A DNA stretch of 64,000 nucleotides from CAVSXS01 sp963767715. GTDB taxonomy: Bacteria > Chloroflexota > Ktedonobacteria > Ktedonobacterales > Ktedonobacteraceae. Every line of letters starts with the position of its first letter. Position 1 is the stretch's first letter. Where the stretch lies: NCBI GenBank assembly GCA_963767715.1, contig CAVYFA010000011.1, forward strand, positions 124,001-188,000. The letters run 5' to 3'. The notes beneath the pieces are model-generated. The model did not search any database, had not been told where the DNA came from, and was given only the letters and a program-made list of their open reading frames with translations. Positions 1-9,279 of this stretch are shown piece after piece. Position numbers and translations under genes: made by a program.

Positions 1-2
1 AA

Positions 3-1298
3 CCGAACAGCTACGGCTTCCGACCAGGGAGATCGGCCCATGACGCCATCGGGGCAATCTTCAATGGCATCCGCTACAAACCAAAATTTGTGTTCGATGC
101 TGACATCAAGGGTTGTTTCGACAACATTGACCACGAAGCGTTGCTCAGAAAGCTCAACACCTACCCCAAACTCACCCGTCTCATACGTGGGTGGCTCAAG
201 GCGGGTGTCCTGGAAGGGCAAGACTTCACCCCCACCAACGAGGGAACTCCCCAGGGCGGAGTGATCTCCCCCTTACTCGCTAATGTCGCCCTGCACGGAA
301 TGGAAGAGATAGCAAGAGAAGGCTTTGCAAAAAGCGGTTCGGTAGAAAAACCCATCGTGGTTCGGTATGCCGACGACTTCGTTATCCTCCATTCAGACCA
401 AGCAGAGCTGCAAAGGGTGGCAGAAAGGGTGACGACGTGGTTAGCGGAGATGGGCCTACAACTGAGTCCAGAGAAAACGCGCACAACTCACACGCTCGAT
501 AGGTGTGAGGGAAACGTGGGGTTCGACTTCCTAGGATAAACGGTGCGGCAGTTCCGAGTGGGGAAGACCCACACGGGAAAGAATACGCACCGAAAACCCC
601 TAGGATTTAAGACCATCATTCGCCCAAGCAAGGAAGCCATCAAGCGGCATACTCAGGAAATCGGACGAAAACTGAGGGAACTGAGGAACGCCCCGCAAGA
701 GGGAGTCATCAGCGAACTTAACCCCATCATACGGGGATGGTGTAACTACCATCGGTGGGTGGTATGCAGCAAGGCATTTAAGCTATGCCAATACCGCGTC
801 CATAAACAACTCGCCAGATGGGAACAAGCCCGACACCCTGGGAAAACCAAGGCGTGGGTGAGCAAGAAATACCGGAAACGAATTGATGGACAAACCAGAT
901 TTGGCATGTTCATCAAGGATAAAGAAGGGAACCCGACACCCATCTCTGTCAGAAGCCATGAGGAAACCCAGGCAGAAGACTGGGAGAAAGTGCGGGGAGA
1001 AGCAAGCCCCTATGATGGAAACCTGCTGTACTGGGCAAAGCGGCTCAAACAGCACCCGCTCGCGAGTAATGACAAAGCAAAGTTGTTGAAAATACAACGA
1101 TGGCAATGCCCGCGATGTGGACTCTACTTTAAAGATGGAGACGTGCTCGAAATCGACCACAGTATCCCAACCGCTTTGGGCGGAAAGGACACGCTGAACA
1201 ATAAGTTCGTCTACCATCGGCACTGCCACGATGAGAAAACCGCCGAAGATTTGGCGCTGATCGCCAGAAGCAAAGCGGGTGGTATCACTCACAACTGA
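3..1298 (+). pseudogene. ltrA: Group II intron reverse transcriptase/maturase with HNH domain, interrupted by in-frame stop
   Basis: Reading from base 3, the frame gives NSYGFRPGRSAHDAI and FDADIKGCFDNIDH (RT blocks), TPQGGVISPLLAN, then the catalytic VVRYADDFVILH. It continues through the maturase X domain (HTQEIGRKLRELRN, LNPIIRGWCNYHRW) to a C-terminal HNH endonuclease (CPRCGLYF, LEIDHSIP, CHDEK). A TAA at 537-539 breaks the frame right after GFDFLG, where related proteins have an aromatic residue; downstream codons stay in the same frame, so this is a point nonsense change and not an indel. The protein start is outside the window. Without readthrough, RT and maturase/HNH halves are separated, so the element is probably immobile unless helped in trans. 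Confidence 0.9.
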
Positions 1299-1310
1299 CC
1301 GTACACTGAG

Positions 1311-1382
<72 letters not shown>

Positions 1383-1437
1383 TACGAATAGCAGCAACAG
1401 GTGTAAATGTAAACCGGCCATTTAGAGGGCAAATCCC

Positions 1438-4155
1438 ATGACCAGTCCCGCTCGCAGACAATACCTGCAGATGAAAAGCCAGTACCCTGATGCTATCCTG
1501 TTTTACCAGGTCGGGGATTTCTACGAAACCTTCGATGAAGATGCCCATATTGCTTCTCGCGTGCTGCAAATTGTGCTGACGAAGCGCTCCTACGATAAAG
1601 GAGAGGAGAAGGTTCCTTTAGCGGGCATACCTCTGCACGCCCTCGATAACTATGTAGGGAAGCTGATCCAGCAGGGTTATAAGGTAGCGATCTGTGACCA
1701 GGTCGGCGAAGTTGGCAGGGGATTGGTTGAGCGTGCGGTAACGCGCATCCTCACGGCTGGCACGCTTTCCGAACCGAACCTGTTGCCTGTGCGCCGCAAC
1801 AACTTTCTCATAGCTATAGCTACCGGCGGCGCGCAGACGGCGTTGTCATCAGTGGATGTGAGTACGGGCGAGTTCAGCGTCACCTGGTTTGCGCCTGAGG
1901 AAATGCCCGGCGCGCTGGAGGCAGAGCTGCAGCGCCTCGCGCCCACAGAATGCCTGCTGGTGGAAGGAAACCGTGCCACGGCGTTTGCTCTCCCGCCGGA
2001 GACGATGACGATCACCCACTGTCCGCCGTATTTCTTCGGGGTAGAGGCGGCGCGTGCGCGTCTGTGCCGGCTGTTCGGCGTGCAATCGCTCGATGCCTAT
2101 GGCTGTGCGCAGGCTCCCCAGGCTATCGCGGCAGCGGGGGCGATTGTGGCGTACCTTGAAAAGATGAACGCGAAACTGCTTTCGCTTTTGACCGGGCTGA
2201 AGACCTATCACACCACCGGATATATGACGCTCGATGCGCATACGCAGCGCAACCTGGAACTGTTGCAGAGCGCGCGCGGCGGCTCGACTCAGGGCAGCCT
2301 GCTTGGCGTACTGGACCGCACGATTACGCCCATGGGGGCGCGGCATTTGCGGCGCGCTATTTGCCAGCCCCTGCTCGACCTGGCGCAGCTCCAGGCCCGC
2401 CTGGACAGCGTCGAGGAACTATACGAGAGTCCTGCTCTGCGCAGCCGTTTCACCATGCACCTGCAGCGCCTGGGCGATATCGAGCGCGTCGCCGGGCGTG
2501 TGCGGCAGGGAACGGCTGTGCCGCGCGAGGCGCTGGCCCTGCGCGAATACTTGCTGGTCGTGCCGCAGTTGCAAAGCCTGCTGCGTGGCTGCAACGCCTC
2601 ACTGCTACTGGAACTCGCCGGTGAACTGGACGATTGTCCGGCCGTCACGGACCTGGTCGAACGCGCGCTCGCCCGCGTTGACGAAGAAGACGAGCATGGA
2701 GATGCTGGCCGGCTGATTCGCGCCGGCTACCACGCCGAACTGGATAACCTGGTCGCATCCATTCGCGATTCGCGGCGCTGGGTTGCCTCGTTGGAGGCGC
2801 GCGAGCGCGAGCGCACCGGCATCAAATCGCTGCGCGTCAGCTACAACAAGGTTTTCGGCTACTCCATCGAGGTCAGCAACAGCAAACGCGACATGGTGCC
2901 GCCCGACTATATGCGCAAGCAGACGCTGGTCAATGCTGAGCGCTATATTACGCCCGAGCTGAAAGAACACGAGGCGCGCATCGCCAGCGCGGAGGCTCGC
3001 ATCGAAGAACTGGAGCGCAGCATCTACGCCGATGTGCTGCGCCAGGTGGCCGTCTACTACCCGCAGATGATCGCCACGGCCCGCGTGCTGGCCCAGGTGG
3101 ATATGCTGCTGAGCCTGGCCGAGGTCGCGGCACGCTGTGGCTATGCCCGCCCGGTGCTGGAGCAGAGCGGTGTGATCGAAATAACGGGCGGGCGGCACCC
3201 CGTCGTTGAACAGGCGCTGGATGGCGAGACCTTCATCCCCAACGATACGCGCATGGATGCCGGGCAAGACGCGCGTATCGTGCTGCTGACCGGGCCAAAT
3301 ATGGCGGGGAAATCCACCTATCTGCGGCAGGTGGCGCTGATTACGCTGCTGGCGCAGATGGGCAGTTTCGTGCCCGCTCGCAGCGCCCGTATCGGGCTGG
3401 TTGACCGCATCTTCACCCGTGTCGGCGCGGAAGATGATATCGCGTCGGGCAAAAGCACCTTCATGGTGGAGATGGAGGAGACGGCAGCCATTTTGCACCA
3501 TGCCACGCGCCACAGCCTGGTAATCCTGGACGAGATTGGCCGCGGCACCAGCACCTACGACGGCCTGGCCATCGCGCGCGCCGTCGTCGAACACCTGCAC
3601 AATAGCACGATGGCGCGCACGCTCTTCGCGACGCATTACCACGAGCTGGCTGCCATGGCTGATGAGCTGTCATCCCTGCGTGTGCATACCATGGCCATCA
3701 GCGAGGATGAGCAGGGCGAAGTGATCTTCCTGCATCGCGTCATAGCCGGCAGCATCGGGCGCAGCTACGGCGTGCACGTGGCGAAAATGGCCGGGATGCC
3801 GGCGAGCATCGTGCAGAGGGCGAGCGCTGTACTCCAGCAGCTCGAGGCTATGAAAACGCCATCGCTTGTCATAAATGGCAATGGCGCGGCCTATCACGGC
3901 AATAATGGCTATGCGCGGCCGCTGGTCGCTGAAGGAAATGGGACATATAGCGCTGGAACAAGTTCGGGGATGCGCATCGCGACCATGAGAACCACGTATA
4001 CCTGGCAGAGCGAAGAGGCCCGTATCGCTGCGAACGCTTTAGAACAGGCCGGTGACGAAAATGTTGAGCTGGACGCGATTGATGTGAGCGCGATCACCCC
4101 TCTCGACGCGCTGAATCTCCTGTTCCTCCTACAAAAGAAGCGAAAGCAGCTATGA
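1438..4155 (+). CDS. mutS: DNA mismatch repair ATPase MutS
   Basis: A 905-residue MutS1 protein that recognises mispairs and small loops and recruits MutL. The N-terminal mismatch-binding domain is intact, with YQVGDFYETFDEDA near residue 23 (the F-x-E wedge is FYE). Connector, core and clamp domains follow, then the ATPase: Walker A GPNMAGKSTYLRQ near residue 619, DEIGRGTSTYDGLAIA, and TLFATHYHEL. The length is typical with a slightly extended, low-conservation C-terminus before the final LDALNLLFLLQKK segment. The start ATG follows AGAGGG at a good distance. The stop codon overlaps the mutL start by 4 bp (ATGA), so the two are translationally coupled. Confidence 0.98.
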   Translation: MTSPARRQYLQMKSQYPDAILFYQVGDFYETFDEDAHIASRVLQIVLTKRSYDKGEEKVPLAGIPLHALDNYVGKLIQQGYKVAICDQVGEVGRGLVERAVTRILTAGTLSEPNLLPVRRNNFLIAIATGGAQTALSSVDVSTGEFSVTWFAPEEMPGALEAELQRLAPTECLLVEGNRATAFALPPETMTITHCPPYFFGVEAARARLCRLFGVQSLDAYGCAQAPQAIAAAGAIVAYLEKMNAKLLSLLTGLKTYHTTGYMTLDAHTQRNLELLQSARGGSTQGSLLGVLDRTITPMGARHLRRAICQPLLDLAQLQARLDSVEELYESPALRSRFTMHLQRLGDIERVAGRVRQGTAVPREALALREYLLVVPQLQSLLRGCNASLLLELAGELDDCPAVTDLVERALARVDEEDEHGDAGRLIRAGYHAELDNLVASIRDSRRWVASLEARERERTGIKSLRVSYNKVFGYSIEVSNSKRDMVPPDYMRKQTLVNAERYITPELKEHEARIASAEARIEELERSIYADVLRQVAVYYPQMIATARVLAQVDMLLSLAEVAARCGYARPVLEQSGVIEITGGRHPVVEQALDGETFIPNDTRMDAGQDARIVLLTGPNMAGKSTYLRQVALITLLAQMGSFVPARSARIGLVDRIFTRVGAEDDIASGKSTFMVEMEETAAILHHATRHSLVILDEIGRGTSTYDGLAIARAVVEHLHNSTMARTLFATHYHELAAMADELSSLRVHTMAISEDEQGEVIFLHRVIAGSIGRSYGVHVAKMAGMPASIVQRASAVLQQLEAMKTPSLVINGNGAAYHGNNGYARPLVAEGNGTYSAGTSSGMRIATMRTTYTWQSEEARIAANALEQAGDENVELDAIDVSAITPLDALNLLFLLQKKRKQL

Positions 4156-6029
4156 CCACGATACCTACGACCCAACAATCGCGCACTCCACGCCTGCCAA
4201 TACGCCCACTGCCCCAGGACGTCGCCGAACGTATCGCCGCCGGTGAGGTAATCGAGCGGCCTGTCTCCGTCGTCAAAGAGCTGATCGAGAACGCGCTGGA
4301 CGCCGGCGCGCGCGATATTCGCGTGGAGATTCGCGGCGGCGGCCTGCGACTCATTCGCGTGACCGACGACGGCATCGGCATACCGCAAGAGGAGCTCACA
4401 CAGGCCCTCGCGCGCCATTCGACGAATAAGATACAACGCGTGGAAGACCTGCACTCCCTGCAGACGCTGGGCTTTCGCGGCGAGGCCCTGGCCAGTATCG
4501 CGGCCGTATCGGAGATTACACTGGTAAGCCGCGCTATAGAAAGCGAGGGTGTAGGCGATGAAGCGCCCGCCGTCTCGCTGACGATGCGTGGAGGCGAGGT
4601 GACTCAGCGCGGCCACAAGGCGCGCCTGCACGGCACGACTGTGACGGTGCGTGACCTGTTCTATAACGTCCCGGCGCGCCTCAAATTTATGCGCTCCGAG
4701 CGCACCGAGACCGGCCATATTAGCCTACTCGTGCGGCGCTACGCCGAGGGCTACCCGGGCGTGCGCTTTACGCTCGCGCAGGATGAGCATGTAGTGGTGC
4801 AGACGAGCGGTTCGGGCGAGCTGGCGACGGCTCTGGCAGAACTGTATCAGTTGCCCCTGACGGAAATGCTTCACCCCATATCGCTTGAAGAGGGCGGCCA
4901 GGGTTTCCGGCTGCATGGGTATGTCGGCAATCGCGTGCTGGCGCAGGTCAGCCGCCAGCACGTAACGCTGTTCGTGAATGGGCGCTGGGTGCAGTCGCGC
5001 GCGCTGTACGAGGCGCTCGAAGCCGGGTACCGCAGCCTGCTGCCGAGGGGCAAGCATCCGCTCGTGGTGCTGCACCTCACACTCTCGCCGCAAGAACTGG
5101 ATGCCAATGTTCACCCGGCTAAAACCGAGGTGAAGCTGTTGCACGAGACCGAGGTGAAGAAGGCTGTCACCGAGGCCGTGCGGTTAGCGCTTGGGCATAG
5201 CCCGGCCCTACCCGAACATATCGATTTCCCCGGCCCTGAACTGGTCTACCAGCGTCACCTGCCCGGCCCGCACCGCAGAGGGCTGCGCGTCGCGGAGAGC
5301 GCCGGAGAATATCAGGCGACCGAGGCGGCCCGCGCCAATCCGGTCTCGGCTGAAATCCTGGCCCAACTGCGGCCCCTGGCGCAATTGCAGCAGGCGGTAA
5401 TCCTCGCGGAGGCGCCCGACGGCAGCCTCTACCTCATCGACCAGCACCGCGCCCACGAACGAGTAATCTACGAACACTTGCGAAAAACCTATACCGGCAG
5501 GCCGGCACAGCAGGAGGAACCCGCCGCGCACGGAGAGCACGCTGAGCATGGAGAGTATAGGGAGCAGCCAGAGCCGGACGAAGAATGGACAGAGGCGCAT
5601 CTCCTGCTCGAACCGGTTGTTGTGGAGTTGAAGCCGCACGAGGCCGACCTGCTGGAACTGCGCTTGCCCATGTTGCGCGGGATGGGGCTGGAATGCGAGC
5701 GCTTTGGCGGTCGCAGTTTCCTCATCCGTTCTGTGCCGGGCAGCGCCGGCCTCGGTCAGGAGCAAGGAGAGCAACTGTTACAACTGGCGGCCCACCTGCC
5801 CGAGCTGGCCCGTCTCGCCGCCGAAGATAGCAGCGAATGGCAGGATCGCCTGCTGGTCGGCCTGGCATGCCGCTCGGCCATGCGCAGGGGAAGAGTTCTG
5901 GGCAGCGACGAGCAGCGTTCGCTCATTAACGCCCTCGCCAACGCCTCCGCCCCGGCGGTCTGCCCACACGGCAGCCCGATCGTGCTGCATTACAGCCGGA
6001 AATTCTTAATCGATAAGTTCGATTGGTGA
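4152..6029 (+). CDS. mutL: DNA mismatch repair protein MutL
   Basis: A 625-residue MutL: N-terminal GHKL ATPase with ELIENALDAGA, VTDDGIGI and GFRGEALASI, a transducer domain (LFVNGRWV, LDANVHPAKTEVK), a low-complexity linker rich in Glu/His/Ala, and a C-terminal dimerisation domain. The C-terminal domain carries DQHRAHERVIYE, close to the DQHA-x2-E-x4-E metal site of endonuclease-type MutL (Arg replaces the first Ala); CRSAMRRG and CPHGSPIV are further conserved pieces. A nicking MutL is therefore likely, as expected in bacteria without MutH. It starts inside the mutS stop (ATGA) and forms one operon with it. It ends just before a convergent gene. Confidence 0.97.
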   Translation: MTTIPTTQQSRTPRLPIRPLPQDVAERIAAGEVIERPVSVVKELIENALDAGARDIRVEIRGGGLRLIRVTDDGIGIPQEELTQALARHSTNKIQRVEDLHSLQTLGFRGEALASIAAVSEITLVSRAIESEGVGDEAPAVSLTMRGGEVTQRGHKARLHGTTVTVRDLFYNVPARLKFMRSERTETGHISLLVRRYAEGYPGVRFTLAQDEHVVVQTSGSGELATALAELYQLPLTEMLHPISLEEGGQGFRLHGYVGNRVLAQVSRQHVTLFVNGRWVQSRALYEALEAGYRSLLPRGKHPLVVLHLTLSPQELDANVHPAKTEVKLLHETEVKKAVTEAVRLALGHSPALPEHIDFPGPELVYQRHLPGPHRRGLRVAESAGEYQATEAARANPVSAEILAQLRPLAQLQQAVILAEAPDGSLYLIDQHRAHERVIYEHLRKTYTGRPAQQEEPAAHGEHAEHGEYREQPEPDEEWTEAHLLLEPVVVELKPHEADLLELRLPMLRGMGLECERFGGRSFLIRSVPGSAGLGQEQGEQLLQLAAHLPELARLAAEDSSEWQDRLLVGLACRSAMRRGRVLGSDEQRSLINALANASAPAVCPHGSPIVLHYSRKFLIDKFDW

Positions 6030-6040
6030 GGTTTATTCCA

Positions 6041-6868
6041 CTACCGCCGCAACAATTGCACGATCCCTTCGGCAATAAAAAGGAAGATCAGGTCCAGGAG
6101 CAGCAGGGCGGCAAGGGCCACGTCTACATAAAGGGCGACGTGGGCCAGGGAATGGAGCAGGGCGTTATTCAGCACCAGGAGTCTGAAGTAAAGCGTCATG
6201 CCTAAGGTGATGAGAGCCAGGATGATTAGCGCGAGAACCAGGTTGCGCGCGCCGCGCCAGTCCGTGCGGCTGGGCCACAGTTCCGAGGTGATGGTGAGGA
6301 TCAGGTAGGGAGCGAAGAGCAGCGTCCACCATGGCCAGCCGGGTCGGAATAATTGCAGTTGTGAGTTCTGCTGGGTAAAATAGTCCCACAGCGTGTGGCC
6401 AGTGGCGACCCAGTAGAGGAAGAGGAACATGATTGTACCGCCGAAGAGCGGGGCGATGCCGCTCAAGCCGTCGCCGATAATGGTCGTCAAACGGCCTGGT
6501 GGGCGACGATATTGCACCTCGCCCAGTTGCAGCGTGATACCGTTGGTCTGCCGCATGGCGCGGCTCTGTGCCCTGGTCGGCTGCTTCGTTTTGATGTGGA
6601 AGAGTGACACACTGGTGATGCGAAAGCCGAAGGGATAGAAGAGCAGGATGGCGCCGGCGTGGCTTAGTTCGTGCAGCATCACGCCGGGAGCATTTAGCCA
6701 GAACCACAGCAGCAAGCCGCGTTGACCCATTGAACGATAGCCGATCTCATCTACGCGACGCCGCAGACCCTGGCGGGTGAAGCGCAGCAGGAGGAAGAGT
6801 GCCGGGACGCCGATGAGCTGAAACCAGGGAAAGTATACTGCCATCTGCTGGCCGGGATCAGGATTCAT
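6041..6868 (-). CDS. Polytopic membrane protein with HELSH zinc-protease-like motif
   Basis: A 275-residue protein with about five to six hydrophobic segments. Residues 66-70 are HELSH inside a hydrophobic stretch (APGVMLHELSHAGAILLF), which resembles the metal-binding HExxH of membrane zinc proteases of the M50 type. I do not see the second, aspartate-containing M50 motif clearly, so proteolytic function is unproven; it could belong to an uncharacterised M50-like family. It ends with long hydrophobic helices (LAALLLLDLIFLFIAEGIVQLL). It converges with mutL, with 11 bases between the two stop codons, and lies downstream of an MFS gene on the same strand. Confidence 0.6.
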   Translation of the reverse strand: MNPDPGQQMAVYFPWFQLIGVPALFLLLRFTRQGLRRRVDEIGYRSMGQRGLLLWFWLNAPGVMLHELSHAGAILLFYPFGFRITSVSLFHIKTKQPTRAQSRAMRQTNGITLQLGEVQYRRPPGRLTTIIGDGLSGIAPLFGGTIMFLFLYWVATGHTLWDYFTQQNSQLQLFRPGWPWWTLLFAPYLILTITSELWPSRTDWRGARNLVLALIILALITLGMTLYFRLLVLNNALLHSLAHVALYVDVALAALLLLDLIFLFIAEGIVQLLRR

Positions 6869-6913
6869 GACGCTCCTCTAATGTCCAGTCTTTCATTCCA
6901 TATAACCCTGACA

Positions 6914-8350
6914 TCATTTCTTAATTGATTGTACGTTGTTATCTTCCATTTGTTGCGCATTCGAGTCCTTTATGCCCGCCGTCCCTTCAGGCTGGTTACC
7001 CCAGCGATGCCGTTTGTGCTCGTAGTATTTGCCCCAGAAGCCGAAGCTGGCGATGATTACAGCGACAATGTAAATCACTTTGTTGATGCCAAGGATATCA
7101 GCAATGACGCCGATACCGAAGATAATGGGGATCGAAAGGGCGTTATAAAGGACAAGCTGCAGCGCCAGAACGCGCCCCTTGATCCATTCGGGTGTTTGCT
7201 CCTGAATGGCCGTCTGAGCGGGCACGTTAATGAAGTCGATCTCAACGCCTGCCGCGAACATAATGAATGGCGCGATAATGAATTCCGCCGGGCGGAAATT
7301 GATGCCGTGCGCGACAAGCGTGTCGGTCAGCAGGGAGAGCAGTGGCAACAGGATAACGGTAATGGCGAGGCTGATGCTGCCGATAAAAATAGTGCGCGAC
7401 TTCCCAAGGAGCCGGGTGATACGCGGCATAAAGATCGAGCCGATTATCAGCCCGATACCCGCCGGCGCGAAGATAACCGCCATTGAACTGGCCGGCAGGT
7501 GGAAGAGCTTCGTGACAAGCGGTGTAGCAAGCTCGCCGATCACCAGCAGCAGGGTGCCCGCGAACGAGAGCTGGATGACAGGTAAGAACAGCGCGGGCCT
7601 GCGGCGGATAAATTGCCAGCCCTGCCCCATTTCGCTCATCAGGCTGCTGAAGGCGCCCAGTGATTGCGTGCCGATATTTTCCCGGTCCTTTGGCGCGCGC
7701 GCGTTTTCCTGGAAGCTGCCCGATGGGATGAGCGTAATCAGGATTGCGCAGACCAGGTAGAGCACGCCGAATATGAAATAGAGAAGAGGAAACGGGCCGA
7801 CGCTGATGCTAAAAAGTGAGAAGGTCGGCAGGATGTTCAGCAGGACGGGCGCGAAGATGATGAAGCCGAGCGCCTGTGAAAGCATGAAGGTGATATTGAA
7901 GAGGGAGAGCGCGGGCATGAGCTCTTCCTCGCTGACCACCATGGGGATGCTCGCTCCCTCAGCGGGCGAGAAGAATTGCCCGATGCCCGAAATGAGGAAG
8001 GTGAGTAGATAGACCGGGATGAGCTGGTGGCTATTGAGCAGCAGCGAGACGACGAAGCCAAAGGTGGCGATGGCGCGCAGGCAGTTGCTGTACCACAGTA
8101 CGCGGCGCTTGTTGCGGTGATCGACGAACACCCCGGCAGGCGCGCCGAAGAGCACGGCCGGCAGGCTGAAACAAACGATGGCCAGCCCGATCAGCGTAGT
8201 TGAACCGGTGATGATTTCGATCAGCACGATCAGCGCATAGTTCGAAGCATTCAGCACCGTCATAGAGATGAGCTGCGCCAGCCACAGCAACAAGAAGTTG
8301 CGCTTCTTGAGCAGCGTCAAGAAGCCTCCTTGTGGATTGGCAAGCGACAT
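6914..8350 (-). CDS. MFS family transporter
   Basis: A 478-residue integral membrane protein with about 12 hydrophobic helices and the MFS loop 2-3 signature GVFVDHRNKRRVL near residue 80. The cytoplasmic central loop is long and charged (FQENARAPKDRENIG), and the C-terminus is a soluble Asn/Gln/Lys-rich tail (NAQQMEDNNVQSIKK). The overall shape fits MFS drug/efflux-type permeases, but the substrate cannot be read from sequence. The gene is followed, with 45 bases between, by the HELSH membrane protein and is preceded by the DUF951 gene on the same strand. Confidence 0.85.
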   Translation of the reverse strand: MSLANPQGGFLTLLKKRNFLLLWLAQLISMTVLNASNYALIVLIEIITGSTTLIGLAIVCFSLPAVLFGAPAGVFVDHRNKRRVLWYSNCLRAIATFGFVVSLLLNSHQLIPVYLLTFLISGIGQFFSPAEGASIPMVVSEEELMPALSLFNITFMLSQALGFIIFAPVLLNILPTFSLFSISVGPFPLLYFIFGVLYLVCAILITLIPSGSFQENARAPKDRENIGTQSLGAFSSLMSEMGQGWQFIRRRPALFLPVIQLSFAGTLLLVIGELATPLVTKLFHLPASSMAVIFAPAGIGLIIGSIFMPRITRLLGKSRTIFIGSISLAITVILLPLLSLLTDTLVAHGINFRPAEFIIAPFIMFAAGVEIDFINVPAQTAIQEQTPEWIKGRVLALQLVLYNALSIPIIFGIGVIADILGINKVIYIVAVIIASFGFWGKYYEHKRHRWGNQPEGTAGIKDSNAQQMEDNNVQSIKK

Positions 8351-8361
8351 AACTCGATCTC

Positions 8362-8574
8362 CTAAAGTATTGTCGTATTCGTGTCCGTATCCATTGCCCG
8401 CGACAACACCTGTTTGGTGCGCCGCTCAACCTCGGCACGAGGCAATAATACACGACGCCCGCATTTTTCGCAACGTAGGCCGATATCGGCTCCCAGGCGA
8501 ACAACCAGCCAGTCGTAGCCGCCGCAGGGGTGCGGCTTGCGCAGGCGTAATCGATCGCCCAGGTCAATCTGCAT
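8362..8574 (-). CDS. DUF951 family small protein
   Basis: A 70-residue protein beginning MQIDLGDRLRLRKPHPCGG, the signature of the DUF951 family, with a likely zinc-binding pair of cysteine elements: PCGG near residue 17 and CEKCGRRV near residue 38. A longer upstream reading (to 8622) exists but overlaps nadD and lacks family similarity, so I chose the internal ATG at 8574. Members are often encoded near housekeeping genes and have no firmly assigned function; a nucleic-acid-binding role is a guess. It ends 11 bases before the MFS gene start codon region. Confidence 0.8.
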   Translation of the reverse strand: MQIDLGDRLRLRKPHPCGGYDWLVVRLGADIGLRCEKCGRRVLLPRAEVERRTKQVLSRAMDTDTNTTIL

Positions 8575-8587
8575 TGGAGCCCTGGAC

Positions 8588-9247
8588 TTATCTGGCATGT
8601 CTATATAATCCATATTGTACAATGTACTGCTCGACGCTTTCGGGCAACTGGTATTTGATCGGGCGGCCCTGCGCGACTCGCTCGCGCAGGTCTGTCGAAG
8701 AAATATCCAGTTGCGGAGCCGGTACTACCAGCAATCGTTGTTTGAGACCCGGCAGGCGCGCTTCTATTGCATCAAGATACGCCTTATCCTCATTGTAGCG
8801 CGGCCTTTTGACCGCGACAAGGTGGTCCAACTGCTCAAGGATACCTGCCGGGTCGTACCAGCTCAGCAAATATTCCAGGCCGTCCCAACCAATCACGAAG
8901 TAGATCGCGACACGCTCCCCAGGCAATGCCTCAGCCTCCCATTGCCGGCGCAGTAACCGCAGCGTCTCGACGGTGTACGATGGCCCGGCGCGATCGACAT
9001 CCACCCTCGACAGCGAGAAGTGCGCGTTGTTTTCTATAGCACGATCGAGCATAGCGAGACGGTGTTCCGCGGCCGTCACCACGCGGTCGGGTTTGTGCGG
9101 CGGCAGCCCCGTCGGCACAAAGACCATCTTTTCCAGCTCGAGCGCGTCGCAAACTTCCTCGGCGATCACCAGGTGCCCATAATGCACCGGGTCAAAAGTG
9201 CCGCCGATCACACCAATTCGCCGGATGATTGGTTTATATCTGTTCAA
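8588..9247 (-). CDS. nadD: Nicotinate-nucleotide adenylyltransferase
   Basis: A 219-residue nucleotidyltransferase of NAD biosynthesis that converts nicotinate mononucleotide and ATP to deamido-NAD. The N-terminus has GVIGGTFDPVHYGHL (with the H-x-G-H catalytic motif), followed by FVPTGLPPHKP. SYTVETLRLLRRQW and FVIGWDGLEYLLSWYD are the middle motifs, and the C-terminal ISSTDLRERV is the family's second ATP-binding signature. Length is normal. It sits in a minus-strand run of housekeeping genes between mscS and the DUF951 gene. Confidence 0.95.
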   Translation of the reverse strand: MNRYKPIIRRIGVIGGTFDPVHYGHLVIAEEVCDALELEKMVFVPTGLPPHKPDRVVTAAEHRLAMLDRAIENNAHFSLSRVDVDRAGPSYTVETLRLLRRQWEAEALPGERVAIYFVIGWDGLEYLLSWYDPAGILEQLDHLVAVKRPRYNEDKAYLDAIEARLPGLKQRLLVVPAPQLDISSTDLRERVAQGRPIKYQLPESVEQYIVQYGLYRHAR

Positions 9248-9279
9248 CGAATTAATGCTCCTGAAAGGAACAGCCGCGC

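Noticed and set aside
2605..3642. A 345-codon minus-strand frame within mutS.
   Set aside because: Antisense shadow; no ribosome site and no recognisable domain.
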